Positions 43,408 to 52,341 of a stretch of DNA of 64,000 bases are shown here, piece after piece (within the stretch, counting starts at the first letter, position 1; every line of letters starts with the position of its first letter). This DNA comes from an uncultured Aquimarina sp. (GTDB lineage Bacteria > Bacteroidota > Bacteroidia > Flavobacteriales > Flavobacteriaceae), in contig CANMMM010000011.1 of assembly GCA_947498935.1 (NCBI GenBank), forward strand, positions 62,001 to 126,000, in the 5' to 3' direction. A model generated the notes under the pieces. It was not told the DNA's origin. It did not search any database and worked only from the letters and a program-made list of their open reading frames with translations. The position numbers and the translations under genes are program-made.

Positions 43408-45402
43408 CTAATAACGATACATTTTTAGCAATACATCTTTAAATCTCCCTATCGGTAAGTATTGCTTTTCCAATACATTAGCAAACGGAATTGGTGTATC
43501 CAAGCTCGCTACTCGTTTTACAGGAGCATCCAAAAACTCAAAACAATGATCCGTAATTAATGCTGCTATTTCTGCAGCAATGCCTCCAAACATCGAATCT
43601 TCTTGTACAATAATTACTTTTCCTGTTTTCTTAACAGAAGCATATATCGTAGTTGTATCCAACGGTTGTAACGTACGCAAATCAATCATATCTACTGCAA
43701 TAGAAGGATGCGAATCCAACTCCTCCAATACCCAATGCACCGTCGCGCCATAACTAATGATCGTGATAGCATCCCCTTCTCTGATCAAATTCGCTTTTCC
43801 AAAAGGAATGGTATAATAGGACTCAGGTACTTCTTGGCGTACACTTCTATACAATGCTTTATGCTCAAAAAACAACACAGGATTGGGATCTTCAATAGCA
43901 GTAGCCAGTAATCCTTTGGCATCCATTGGATACGCAGGGTATACTATTTTTAGTCCCGGAGTATTGGCAAACCAAGCTTCATTTGTTTGGCTATGAAACG
44001 GCCCTGCACCTACACCACCACCACATGGCATCCTAATCACTACACTAGCTGATTGCCCCCAGCGATATTGCGACTTGGCTAATAAGTTTACGATAGGGTT
44101 AAACCCTGTAGCCACAAAATCTGCAAACTGCATTTCTACCACCGCTTTTGCTCCCTGCACAGCCAATCCATAAGCAGTAGCCACGATAATCGATTCGCAG
44201 ATCGGAGTATTTCGTACCCTTTCCTTTCCGAAAAGCGTCACAAAACCATCTGTTATTTTAAAAACACCTCCATAATCTGCAATATCCTGCCCCATCAATA
44301 CCAATTCCTCAAATCGCTGCATTGATAATCGCAAACTCTCAGAAATCGCATCAATAAAACGTATCTCCTTACGATTAACTAATGAAGAAGATTCGCTAGG
44401 TATATATTCCTTATACACAGCAGCCAATTCTTTTGCTACAGAAGACACTACCACAGGTTCTTGATCCGCTATCTTCCAATCATTATCTATCGCAGTAGCC
44501 AACGCTTCTTTTTGTATCGATTCCTCCGCAGCGGTTAGCAACTTAGTATCTAGTAAAAACTGACGGTATGTAGCAATAGGATCTCTAGCAGCCCAATGCG
44601 ATAACAAAGCATCGGGTACGTATTTAGTACCACTAGCCTCTTCGTGCCCCCGCATTCTAAATGTTTTAAACTCTACCAAAACAGGCCTTGGTTGTTGCCG
44701 AATGCTCTGTAATAACGCCTGTACCTTTTGATACACAGCTACCACATCATTACCTTCTATGATATGTGACTCCATACCATACCCTGCTCCTCTATCTGCT
44801 AGATGCGTACAATGATACTGCTCCGATGTAGGCGTAGACAAACCGTAGCCATTATTTTCGATACAAAACAGCACAGGTAATCCCCACACAGAGGCCACAT
44901 TTAGTGCCTCATGAAAATCACCCTCACTCGTTCCCCCTTCGCCTGTAAATACCACAGTAGCTTTGGGTTTTTTAGCCAGTAAATTTCCCAATGCAATACC
45001 ACAAGCCACTCCTAACTGGGGCCCCAGATGCGAAATCATACCGATAATACGATACTCCTGAGTACCGAAATGAAAAGAACGATCCCTACCATTGGTAAAA
45101 CCACTGCTTTTCCCCTTCCATTGTGCAAAAAGTCGTGCTAATGGCACTCCCCGAGTCGTGAATATCCCTAGATTTCGATGCATAGGTAACACGTATTCAT
45201 CTGATTCCATAGCAGTGGTAACACCCACCGAAACCGCCTCCTGCCCAATACCGCTAAACCACTTAGAAATCTTACCCTGTCTTAATAAAATCAGCATTTT
45301 CTCCTCTATCATCCGAGGCAACACCATATCATAATACAACGAAAGTAAGGTAGCCTTATTTATATCTTGAATATCAAAATTAAAAGGGTATTCATCATTC
45401 AT
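43408..45402 (-). CDS. Fused E1 alpha/beta 2-oxoacid dehydrogenase (branched-chain type)
   Basis: The product of about 664 residues joins both E1 subunits in one chain. The alpha part (about 1-330) has the thiamine-diphosphate motif GEGGTSEGDFHEAL...NNGYG. The beta part (about 345-664) has MGQDIADYGGVFKIT, VIRMPCGGGVGAGPFHSQ and a C-terminal transketolase-like domain. Such fused E1 proteins in Bacteroidota are usually assigned to branched-chain or other 2-oxoacid oxidation, giving an acyl group for the E2 lipoyl protein. No E2 or E3 gene is nearby. The start at 45402 (MNDEYPFNFDI) is preferred over 45420. It is not part of the polysaccharide locus by content. Confidence 0.88.
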   Translation of the reverse strand: MNDEYPFNFDIQDINKATLLSLYYDMVLPRMIEEKMLILLRQGKISKWFSGIGQEAVSVGVTTAMESDEYVLPMHRNLGIFTTRGVPLARLFAQWKGKSSGFTNGRDRSFHFGTQEYRIIGMISHLGPQLGVACGIALGNLLAKKPKATVVFTGEGGTSEGDFHEALNVASVWGLPVLFCIENNGYGLSTPTSEQYHCTHLADRGAGYGMESHIIEGNDVVAVYQKVQALLQSIRQQPRPVLVEFKTFRMRGHEEASGTKYVPDALLSHWAARDPIATYRQFLLDTKLLTAAEESIQKEALATAIDNDWKIADQEPVVVSSVAKELAAVYKEYIPSESSSLVNRKEIRFIDAISESLRLSMQRFEELVLMGQDIADYGGVFKITDGFVTLFGKERVRNTPICESIIVATAYGLAVQGAKAVVEMQFADFVATGFNPIVNLLAKSQYRWGQSASVVIRMPCGGGVGAGPFHSQTNEAWFANTPGLKIVYPAYPMDAKGLLATAIEDPNPVLFFEHKALYRSVRQEVPESYYTIPFGKANLIREGDAITIISYGATVHWVLEELDSHPSIAVDMIDLRTLQPLDTTTIYASVKKTGKVIIVQEDSMFGGIAAEIAALITDHCFEFLDAPVKRVASLDTPIPFANVLEKQYLPIGRFKDVLLKMYRY

Positions 45403-45450
45403 ATATGCACAATTTATCAAAACTCATTACATCTTTTTTATTACAAATTT

Positions 45451-45540
45451 GGGTGTTCCCCAAGGGTCGGGCTATCCACTACAATTCCTCGCACCTCCTA
45501 AAGTCGGGCTGTGGGATTTCCATCTAGGATCCCTAACGCA
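45451..45540 (+). repeat. Interspersed repeat R1, copy D
   Basis: It begins GGGTGTTCCCCAAGGGTCGG (one base changed from GGGCGTT), has the CTATCCACTACAATTCC and GCACCTCCTAAAGTCGGGC blocks, and ends with TTTCCATCTAGGATCCCTA and ACGCA. It lies in the upstream region of the E1 gene, between divergent genes, and not only at gene ends. Confidence 0.85.
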
Positions 45541-45608
45541 TAGCATTCCGTTCTATATACTAGAATAAATACCACACTATTAAAATACAGTTTTATAGCC
45601 TTATTGTA

Positions 45609-45664
45609 GAAGTGATTTAACAGCGCTCGAAAACTCAAAAATTGTAAAAAGTGCAAACCACTTC
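45609..45664. repeat. Interspersed repeat R2, copy c (short form)
   Basis: This 56-bp form keeps both terminal inverted repeats, GAAGTGATTTAA on the left and TGCAAACCACTTC on the right, with only a fragment of the core between them (CAGCGCTCGAAAACTCAAAAA). It looks like an internally deleted copy of the longer element at 50528. Confidence 0.7.
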
Positions 45665-45975
45665 ATAGTAAATGTACTTATTTTATCACACTTATAAGGC
45701 ACACCCTACGATAGTTCGTATACAAATTCGATATTTTAAATAAACGAAGTCGCAAATCGTACAACACACCTTCTAAAAACATTTTTTCATAACGAAATTC
45801 AAAATTCACCTATCATTTTGTTAACAAACATACCAAAAAGCTAAGAATTTACTACATTTATAAAGCTGATGATAAACATTGACAACAGTAAACAAAGCAT
45901 AGACATGAGAAAAATAACCAAACCCTTGTGGGTATGCAGTAAATACTTTTAATTTATCCAAAAAGTAAAATACGT
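45665..45975. other. Non-coding upstream region of the dioxygenase gene
   Basis: No ORF or repeat is visible in these 311 bp. They should hold the promoters of the dioxygenase gene on the right and the E1 gene on the left. No promoter box could be assigned with confidence. Confidence 0.4.
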
Positions 45976-46929
45976 ATGAATACAATACCTAGTGTAGATC
46001 TAGCTGATTTTTTGTCCAAAGACCCTACTACTAAACAGCAATTTGTCAATAAAATAGGAAAAGCATATGAAGAAATTGGTTTCGTAGCACTAAAGAATCA
46101 TTTTTTAGACGATCAATTAGTAAATGCATTATACAAGGAAGTAAAAGATTTTTTTGATCTACCTACCGAAACCAAGAAAAAATACGAGATCGAAGGTCTC
46201 GGAGGACAACGAGGCTACAGTTCCTTTGGAAAAGAACATGCCAAAGGAAAAAAAGAAGGAGATCTAAAAGAGTTTTGGCATTTTGGACAAGAACCTGATG
46301 CAGATGCAGCACTAGCTGAGGCCTATCCTGCTAATATTATAGTAGAAGAATTAGAGGATTTTAATGCCATCGGGATGCAAGCTTATAAAATGCTAGAGAA
46401 AACAGGCATTTATGTACTACGTGCATTGGCATTGTATATCGGATTGGATGAACATTATTTCGATCATTGGGTACGTAATGGTAATAGTATTTTACGACCA
46501 ATCCATTACCCACCCATCACCAAAGAACCTAAAGGAGCCGTACGTGCTGGTGCACATGGAGATATTAACCTAATCACACTCCTTATGGGCGCCTCTACAG
46601 GAGGACTACAAGTACAGCGCAAAGATGGAGCTTGGATAGATGCACTACCTGCAGAGGATGAACTAGTCATCAATGTGGGGGATATGCTAGAAAGGCACAC
46701 GAATAATAAGTTGAGATCTACAATACATCAGGTAGTCAACCCGCCTAAAGAAGCATGGGGTACCCCTAGGTATTCTATTCCCTTTTTTATGCATCCTAGA
46801 AGTGATATGAAACTCAATTGTATTCCTGAGTGTATTACACCAGAAAACCCCAAACACTATGAGGATATTACAGCTGGGGCATTTTTACGACAGCGATTAA
46901 TCGAAATCGGATTGATCAAAGAAGAATAA
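45976..46929 (+). CDS. 2-oxoglutarate/Fe(II)-dependent dioxygenase (isopenicillin N synthase family)
   Basis: The 317-residue protein has an N-terminal DIOX_N domain (IPSVDLADFL, YEEIGFVALKNH) and a C-terminal double-stranded beta helix. The iron ligands His194 and Asp196 (AHGDIN) and His251 (STIHQVV) are visible, as is Arg265-x-Ser267 (RYSIPFF), which binds 2-oxoglutarate. All catalytic residues are present, so it should be active. Substrates in this family vary from antibiotics to hormones and cannot be read from sequence. The gene stands alone, followed by an R1 repeat. Confidence 0.9.
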   Translation: MNTIPSVDLADFLSKDPTTKQQFVNKIGKAYEEIGFVALKNHFLDDQLVNALYKEVKDFFDLPTETKKKYEIEGLGGQRGYSSFGKEHAKGKKEGDLKEFWHFGQEPDADAALAEAYPANIIVEELEDFNAIGMQAYKMLEKTGIYVLRALALYIGLDEHYFDHWVRNGNSILRPIHYPPITKEPKGAVRAGAHGDINLITLLMGASTGGLQVQRKDGAWIDALPAEDELVINVGDMLERHTNNKLRSTIHQVVNPPKEAWGTPRYSIPFFMHPRSDMKLNCIPECITPENPKHYEDITAGAFLRQRLIEIGLIKEE

Positions 46930-46967
46930 AAATAGTACGTAACGCAATTATCTAATAACTTAATACT

Positions 46968-47068
46968 TGCGTTAGGGATAGCAGTGGAAATCCCACAGCC
47001 CGACCTTAGGAGGTGCGAGGAATTGTAGCGGATAGCCCGACCCCTGATCTACATCAGGGGAAACGCCC
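46968..47068 (-). repeat. Interspersed repeat R1, copy E
   Basis: It is almost identical to copy B at 15932, with the same order TGCGTTAGGGATAGCAG, ATCCCACAGCCCGACC, the hairpin CCCCTGATCTACATCAGGGG and AAACGCCC. The close match of two copies 31 kb apart suggests recent spread or homogenisation. It lies between two plus-strand genes. Confidence 0.88.
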
Positions 47069-47099
47069 AAAATAATACAACCCAAAATCAATAACATAC

Positions 47100-47435
47100 A
47101 TGGATTTACAAGACCAACTAAAAAACTTATTCCCTGATCACCAATCGTCTGAAGATGCTGAAGAAACCACTACCACCGATCAAGGGTCTTTATGGATGCA
47201 AGACGCTCCAATCATTTGTAAATACGAAAAGAGAAAAGGAAAACCCATCACTATCCTAGAAGGCTATACGGGTGCTGATGAAGATTTTAAACAATTAGCC
47301 AAAGAGATCAAAACCACACTCAGTGTTGGAGGCAGCTTTAAAAACGAGCAAATCATTATACAAGGAGATTACAGAGATAAAATCATGAAAATCCTGAAAG
47401 ATAAGGGATTCAAAGTTAAACGAGTCGGTGGATAA
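47100..47435 (+). CDS. SUI1/eIF1-family translation factor (YciH-like)
   Basis: The 111-residue protein has an acidic N-terminal tail (about 1-35) and a SUI1 domain: CKYEKRKGKPITILEGYTG, FKQLAKEIKTTLSVGGSFKN and IIQGDYRDKIMKILKDKGFKV. This is the bacterial YciH-type homologue of eIF1, which checks initiation complexes at the ribosome. Length and motifs are normal. It lies 30 bp upstream of the DUF1835 gene. Confidence 0.92.
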   Translation: MDLQDQLKNLFPDHQSSEDAEETTTTDQGSLWMQDAPIICKYEKRKGKPITILEGYTGADEDFKQLAKEIKTTLSVGGSFKNEQIIIQGDYRDKIMKILKDKGFKVKRVGG

Positions 47436-47465
47436 AACGACTCCTCACTAAAAACACGCAAAGAT

Positions 47466-48404
47466 ATGGAAGCCAAAACACTACACATTACCAATGGAGA
47501 TTATCTAACCAATCGATTACGAAAAGCTACATTTATCGCAGGAGATTTTCTGGTCTGGAGAGAAATGTTATGCGAAGGTCCTACCATACCCCAAATAGAA
47601 ACCAATGAATCGATTACAGTACGTAAGGATTTTTTGAAAAAATACTACCATATTACTCCTGCATCCTACGAAGAAAAATTCGTATCTGAAATCCATAAAA
47701 TAAAACACGTATCACGATACGACACCATTGTACTGTGGTTTGAATATGACTTATTCTGTCATATTAATATGATTGCTGCCATCCATTTATTACTACATAA
47801 TAATATCCAAAATACCGAAGTCTCTCTAGTCTGTAGTGGTCAGATAGACAATGAACAACGACTCTATGGGTTAGGAGAATTAACGGATCAGCAATTAGAA
47901 ATGCATTATAACCAGAAAAAACAACTCACACTCAATGATCTAGAATTAGCATCCCATATATGGACGCTTTACTCCGAGTCAAACCCACAGCGTATCGCTG
48001 GACAGATTAAAAAACAGTCTTCATTTGAATACCTGTCTATATGCCTTAGAGCACACTTACAGAGATTTCCTAACATGCGTACAGGACTCAATACACTAGA
48101 ATCTAATATCCTAGAAATGATCGACACCTATAAAATCAGCAACATAAAGCAACTGATGGGCTATGCATTAGCTTATCAAGGATTTTACGGATATGGGGAT
48201 ATGCAAATGAAACGGGTATTGGCGCGACTATTCCAGTTCTTAAAACAAACCAAAGACAGATTATTATTATCAGAAAGAGGTAGATTAGCGCTACAGGAAA
48301 AAAAGAACTTTTACAACACTCAGATGCTAGATTGGCATTATGGTGGGGTAAAAAAGTATGACTACCTCTATAATAATGAAACACACAATTTACTAAAATT
48401 ATAA
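47466..48404 (+). CDS. DUF1835-domain protein
   Basis: The 312-residue protein starts with LHITNGDYLTNRL and FLVWREMLCEGPT, the usual beginning of DUF1835, and has IVLWFEYDLFCHINMI near residue 95. No catalytic residues or membrane segments are evident. Its function is unknown. It ends one base before the phosphorylase gene, so the two are translated together, which may tie it to nucleoside metabolism, though this is inference. Confidence 0.8.
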   Translation: MEAKTLHITNGDYLTNRLRKATFIAGDFLVWREMLCEGPTIPQIETNESITVRKDFLKKYYHITPASYEEKFVSEIHKIKHVSRYDTIVLWFEYDLFCHINMIAAIHLLLHNNIQNTEVSLVCSGQIDNEQRLYGLGELTDQQLEMHYNQKKQLTLNDLELASHIWTLYSESNPQRIAGQIKKQSSFEYLSICLRAHLQRFPNMRTGLNTLESNILEMIDTYKISNIKQLMGYALAYQGFYGYGDMQMKRVLARLFQFLKQTKDRLLLSERGRLALQEKKNFYNTQMLDWHYGGVKKYDYLYNNETHNLLKL

Positions 48405-48405
48405 T

Positions 48406-49287
48406 ATGGCGATAGCCCAATCAGAGCTTATACTCAATGAAGATGGCAGTATCTATCATCTTAATTTATTACCTACTCATATTGCAAATACCATCATAAC
48501 AGTTGGCGACCCTGATCGAGTAGCACAGGTAACTCGTTATTTTGACACCATAGAACATCGCATACAAAAAAGAGAGTTCCATACGCAAACAGGCTGGTAC
48601 CAAGGCAAAAGAATTACAGTACTATCTACAGGGATCGGCACCGATAATATAGACATCGTACTCAATGAATTGGATGCTCTGGTAAATATAGATTTAGAGA
48701 CCAGAACGGTAAAAGAAAAACACACCACATTAAACATCATACGTATCGGCACCTCTGGTGCAGTGCAAGAAGATATCGCTATTGATAGTTTTTTGGTAAG
48801 CGAGGTAGCTATTGGATTCGATAGTTTATTACATTTCTATGAGAGTCAGGATGTAGTATTACCACAAATCACCACACCACTAAAAACACACCTTAACTGG
48901 TCTAGCAACAAAGCTACACCCTACGCAGTGCTGTTTGATAAAAAATTAGGAAATCATATGCTTAGCGAAGCTACCCAACTTGGATATACAATCACCAATG
49001 TAGGGTTTTATGGACCACAAGGCAGAGTCCTAAGAATCCAAAATGATGACAAACATATGAATGCAAAGATTGCATCATTTAGAGACAATGATAAAAAAAT
49101 TACCAATTTAGAAATGGAAACTGCGGGTATCTATGGATTATCGAAATTATTGGGACATCGTGCTGTATCTATGAATGCTATTTTAGCCAATAGAGCTACA
49201 GGGGTATTTAGTACTAATCCAACAGAAACTGTAGATCAGCTGATTCGATACACCTTGGCAAAAATTAGCACCTTTGACCATCAATAA
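48406..49287 (+). CDS. Nucleoside phosphorylase (PNP/UDP superfamily)
   Basis: The 293-residue protein has the phosphate-binding start TVGDPDRVAQVTRYFD, the middle LSTGIGTDNIDIVLNELDAL and RIGTSGAVQED, and the MET-type nucleoside-binding motif NLEMETAGIYGLSKLLGH. It should split a nucleoside with phosphate, probably uridine or a purine nucleoside, in salvage. It starts one base after the DUF1835 stop. Confidence 0.9.
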   Translation: MAIAQSELILNEDGSIYHLNLLPTHIANTIITVGDPDRVAQVTRYFDTIEHRIQKREFHTQTGWYQGKRITVLSTGIGTDNIDIVLNELDALVNIDLETRTVKEKHTTLNIIRIGTSGAVQEDIAIDSFLVSEVAIGFDSLLHFYESQDVVLPQITTPLKTHLNWSSNKATPYAVLFDKKLGNHMLSEATQLGYTITNVGFYGPQGRVLRIQNDDKHMNAKIASFRDNDKKITNLEMETAGIYGLSKLLGHRAVSMNAILANRATGVFSTNPTETVDQLIRYTLAKISTFDHQ

Positions 49288-49304
49288 GCTATCTGACTAC
49301 CATT

Positions 49305-49475
49305 TTATCCAAATAAAATTCGCATGCTTATGAAAAAATTAATAGCAAGTAATACACCAATAAAAATTACAATTCCATTCTCGAAAGAAGTGTCATTTAA
49401 TTTAGCAACTTTTACACGAGCTTTGTTTTTATTTACGAAATTCTTTTTCATAGCAATAGTTTTATAGGTTTTCAT
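49305..49475 (-). CDS. Small membrane protein candidate (56 residues)
   Basis: This short minus-strand ORF encodes a basic N-terminal part (about 1-28, rich in Lys, with KKNFVNKNKARVKVAKLND) and one hydrophobic segment (about 34-52). It lies in a 305-bp gap between two plus-strand genes, opposite in direction. An internal Met at codon 9 is an alternative start. The layout is coherent, but no family is known to me. Confidence 0.4.
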   Translation of the reverse strand: MKTYKTIAMKKNFVNKNKARVKVAKLNDTSFENGIVIFIGVLLAINFFISMRILFG

Positions 49476-49592
49476 TTATTAGTTATTCAAATATAACACT
49501 GATATTCAGATTTATATTCCAAATATAATCAAAATTAATCAAAAACAACGATAAAAAGCATTTTTTATCGATAAAACACACAAAATCATTTT

Positions 49593-50444
49593 ATGGACAT
49601 ATTAAAAATTGGAGGAGTACCTGAGCATTTTAATCTTCCTTGGCATCTGACTATAGAAGATGATTCGTTTAAAAAACAAAACATAGACCTCGTTTGGAAA
49701 GATTTTCCAGGTGGTACTGGCGCTATGTGCGAAGCTTTGAGAAATAAAGATATCGATATCGCTATCATCCTCACCGAAGGAATTATAAAAGATATCATAG
49801 CAGGTAATCCCGCCACAATTGTACAAACCTATATACAATCTCCACTCATTTGGGGAATTCATGTAGGTCATCACAGCCCGTATAAAACGATTGATGAGCT
49901 AAAAAACACAAAAGCAGCTATTAGTAGGTATGGCTCTGGATCGCATCTTATGGCGTATGTTCATGCGCAGAATAACAACTGGGATACGCAATCACTCCAA
50001 TTCGAAGTGATTAAAAATCTAGATGGTGCAGTCGAAGCACTAACCAATGGACAAGCAGACTATTTTATGTGGGAGCATTTTACGACCAAACCCTTGGTCG
50101 ATAACCAAACTTTTAGACGTATTGCAGATTGCCCTACGCCATGGCCCTGCTTTGTGATTGCTGTCAGAAATGAAATTATAGATACGCAAAAAGAGCAATT
50201 ACAAACAGTACTGGAAACCATAAACACCACTACCTTAGATTTTAAAAATATTCCTAGTATAGACAATACATTAGCCATACGATATGAACAACAACTAGCG
50301 GATATCCAAGAATGGCTATCCATGACCACATGGAGTCAATCTCCACCTTCTGTAGCCATATTGGATAACGTACAAAAACAATTATTCGAACTAGATATTA
50401 TTCCTAAGATAGTACCTAGTGATACGTTAATTTCGGTTTTGTAA
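49593..50444 (+). CDS. Periplasmic-binding-protein-like substrate-binding protein (Ca3427-like)
   Basis: The 283-residue protein has a type 2 periplasmic-binding fold: LKIGGVPEHFNLPWHLTIE, FPGGTGAMCEALRNKDIDIAIILTEG, IWGIHVG and ISRYGSGSHLMAYVHAQNNNW. It resembles the nitrate/thiamine-precursor-type binding proteins of the Ca3427-like group. It has no signal peptide, so it is probably cytoplasmic or a stand-alone binding enzyme, and no transporter genes lie nearby. The ligand is unknown. Confidence 0.8.
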   Translation: MDILKIGGVPEHFNLPWHLTIEDDSFKKQNIDLVWKDFPGGTGAMCEALRNKDIDIAIILTEGIIKDIIAGNPATIVQTYIQSPLIWGIHVGHHSPYKTIDELKNTKAAISRYGSGSHLMAYVHAQNNNWDTQSLQFEVIKNLDGAVEALTNGQADYFMWEHFTTKPLVDNQTFRRIADCPTPWPCFVIAVRNEIIDTQKEQLQTVLETINTTTLDFKNIPSIDNTLAIRYEQQLADIQEWLSMTTWSQSPPSVAILDNVQKQLFELDIIPKIVPSDTLISVL

Positions 50445-50458
50445 GCTATTTTTTAGCA

Positions 50459-50513
50459 GGAGTTTCATCTTACTTGTACTGATATTTGTTTTCTGTATGT
50501 AAGATGAAACTCC
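50459..50513. other. Perfect 15-bp hairpin after the binding-protein gene
   Basis: GGAGTTTCATCTTAC (50459-50473) pairs perfectly with GTAAGATGAAACTCC (50499-50513). On the plus strand it lies 15 bp after the stop but is followed by A residues, not T, so it is not a standard terminator. It may still end transcription or protect the 3' end. Confidence 0.55.
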
Positions 50514-50527
50514 AAAAAAGAATCGAT

Positions 50528-50689
50528 GAAGTGATTTAAACTTTTTTGATTTTAGCGAAAAACTAAGATTTTTTGATCAAATACAGTGATTTTTTTAGTT
50601 GCATAGCAGCGCTACGGAACTAAAAAATTGCAAAATTTAAGTGCAAAAGTTCGTTTTTATAACAAATTGAAAAAAGTGTAAACCACTTT
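50528..50689 (+). repeat. Interspersed repeat R2, copy d (longest form)
   Basis: This is the fullest copy, 162 bp. The left end is GAAGTGATTTAAACTTTTT, the core has GTTGCATAGCAGCGCTACGG and GCAAAATTTAAGTGC, and the right end is TTTATAACAAATTGAAAAAA then GTGTAAACCACTTT. The ends are imperfect inverted repeats. There is no ORF. Immediately to its right is the remnant of an outer-membrane protein gene. Confidence 0.8.
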
Positions 50690-50697
50690 GATATATA

Positions 50698-50910
50698 GAT
50701 GGCCTAGATCAATTCGACAACTTTAAAGAAGAACGATGGGTTCAAAATAAGTATCTAGACTTTCTGTTAGGAGGAAATCTTAATGGTTAGTTTATGACCA
50801 GAAAAAGATTTGTAACTGATATTAGCATCGGTATTGGGCGCAACTTATTTAACAAATATAGTCCTAAAATAGTAGTACGACCTACCCTATATCTAGGATA
50901 TCGCTTTTAG
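50698..50910 (+). pseudogene. Remnant of an outer-membrane beta-barrel protein gene (3' end)
   Basis: Read from 50698, the frame gives a coherent protein-like sequence: LDQFDNFKEERWVQNKYLDF, LLGGNLNG, then an in-frame TAG, then FVTDISIGIGRNLFNKYSPK and ending VRPTLYLGYRF before a stop at 50910. The final strand with a C-terminal Phe is the beta-signal of outer-membrane proteins, and the pattern resembles DUF3575-like barrels. The 5' part is missing and repeat R2-d sits at the break, so the gene was probably truncated by insertion or deletion there. It has no start codon and an internal stop. Confidence 0.65.
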
Positions 50911-51228
50911 AAAACAGCTAATATCAGCTCTTTAGAAATTCCCCCTTGTTGTTTTTTAAAACCAAAGGTAGGGTTTTTGCGTAATTCAGCGTTATCAAAA
51001 CAAGGAAATCCTTGTGATATTTGCAATAGAAACATAGAATTAATACATAAGTTTCAAAATAAAACGAGAGTTTCTAGGGTATTAATAAATCACAGATATT
51101 GAGGAATAACCACAGTAATCGACAGGTATATTTTTGTACATTTGCAATGCCTACTAATACATTTTTTAACACCCTTTAACGCAACCAATTGAAGATAGTA
51201 ATATCTAATAATAAATAACAAACCAATT
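50911..51228. other. Non-coding stretch before a small membrane-protein gene
   Basis: No ORF of note lies here. A TACATTTG box at 51137-51144 matches the Bacteroidota -7 consensus and could drive the small gene at 51229, but no -33 element was found at normal spacing. Nothing else was recognised. Confidence 0.35.
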
Positions 51229-51405
51229 ATGGCAACCTTTTTATTTATCTTAGCGGGCTTAATCGTCTTTAACTTTGTACTTCTAAAATTCAGCATTCAA
51301 TCTGTTGATGGTGATAAAAGAAAATCTAAAAATCGTAAAACTAAATCTACACCAACATTAACTGGTAAGAAACCAAAAGCGACAAGTATCGCTAAGGCTG
51401 CATAA
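51229..51405 (+). CDS. Small single-pass membrane protein (58 residues)
   Basis: The ORF encodes a hydrophobic N-terminal segment (about 2-19, ATFLFILAGLIVFNFVLL) followed by a basic, Lys/Thr-rich tail. The design, a membrane anchor with a positively charged cytoplasmic tail, is coherent, and the gene has its own space and a nearby -7-like box. It is convergent with ung. I do not know a family for it. Confidence 0.6.
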   Translation: MATFLFILAGLIVFNFVLLKFSIQSVDGDKRKSKNRKTKSTPTLTGKKPKATSIAKAA

Positions 51406-51426
51406 TACAAAATAGTAATTGATGTA

Positions 51427-52092
51427 TTACCATGCTATTGGCAACTGATCTGTTGCTTCTAGGTGTTCATTCGTTTTGCTAAAATGTTTATTCCCGAACC
51501 AGTATCCCCTGTTAGCACTTAATGGAGATGGATGCCCACTGGTTAATACATGATGTTTCTGAGTATCTATTTTTGCTCCTTTTTTCTTAGCATACCCTCC
51601 CCACAATAAGAATACGACATCTTTTTTATGTGCAGATATTGCAGCAATCACTGCATCTGTAAACTGTTCCCATCCTTTTTTCTGATGCGAACCTGCTTGG
51701 TGTGCCCGTACCGTAAGGGTAGCATTGAGTAATAATACCCCCTGTTTAGCCCATCGTTCTAAATTACCATTAGATGCAAACGGTATAGAAAGATCACTCT
51801 CTAATTCCTTAAAAATATTCACCAAAGATGGTGGTGATTCGACCCCCTCATTAACAGAAAAACACAGCCCATGCGCCTGCCCTACTCCATGATACGGATC
51901 CTGACCGATAATCACTACTTTTACCGCATCAAAACTACAATAATCAAAAGCTGCAAAAATCTCTCGCCCCTTTGGGTAGCAAGTATGAGTAGCATACTCT
52001 GACTTTACAAACTGTATCAAATCTTTGAAATACGGTTTTTCGAATTCTGCTTGTAATTGTGCTTTCCAGCTCTGTTCTATATTTACATTCAT
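51427..52092 (-). CDS. ung: Uracil-DNA glycosylase, family 1
   Basis: The protein has the family-1 motifs GQDPYHGVGQAHGLCFSV (catalytic Asp in the water-activating loop) and HPSPLSANRGYWFGNKHF (catalytic His, minor-groove loop), with LLLNATLTVRAHQAGSH between them. It removes uracil from DNA in base-excision repair. The start at 52092 (MNVNIEQSWKAQL) matches family N-termini; an upstream Met at 52116 would add eight unlikely residues. Confidence 0.96.
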   Translation of the reverse strand: MNVNIEQSWKAQLQAEFEKPYFKDLIQFVKSEYATHTCYPKGREIFAAFDYCSFDAVKVVIIGQDPYHGVGQAHGLCFSVNEGVESPPSLVNIFKELESDLSIPFASNGNLERWAKQGVLLLNATLTVRAHQAGSHQKKGWEQFTDAVIAAISAHKKDVVFLLWGGYAKKKGAKIDTQKHHVLTSGHPSPLSANRGYWFGNKHFSKTNEHLEATDQLPIAW

Positions 52093-52237
52093 AATACTCT
52101 CTAAAAAATAGTGCAATTATGTACTTTTGTTGCTGATGTAAAATTAGGGCAAAAAAATTGTAAAAATGAATAGCCAACAAGCTTAGTTGTTCACAAATCA
52201 ATACCCTATAGTTTGCAAGTATTTTCAATAGGTAATA

Positions 52238-52313
52238 AAATGTTTTAGACTTTTTATAAGTTGCTATAAAATCTTACGATGTTCACTGCAATCAAAAAAG
52301 TGTAAACCACGTC
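52238..52313 (-). repeat. Interspersed repeat R2, copy e (short, diverged)
   Basis: The 76-bp copy shows a left end TTTTAGACTTTTTATAAGTT then GCTATAAAA, and the right end CAAAAAAGTGTAAACCACGTC. Both match the ends of the R2 family with several changes. The core is mostly missing. It lies between ung and mutS2, which are divergent. Confidence 0.55.
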
Positions 52314-52341
52314 AATAACTACAAAAAATAGAGGGAAGAAA

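Noticed and set aside
45853..45860. TACATTTA considered as the promoter box of the dioxygenase gene
   Set aside because: The last base differs from TAnnTTTG, it lies over 110 bp upstream, and the nearest TTTTG is too far away.
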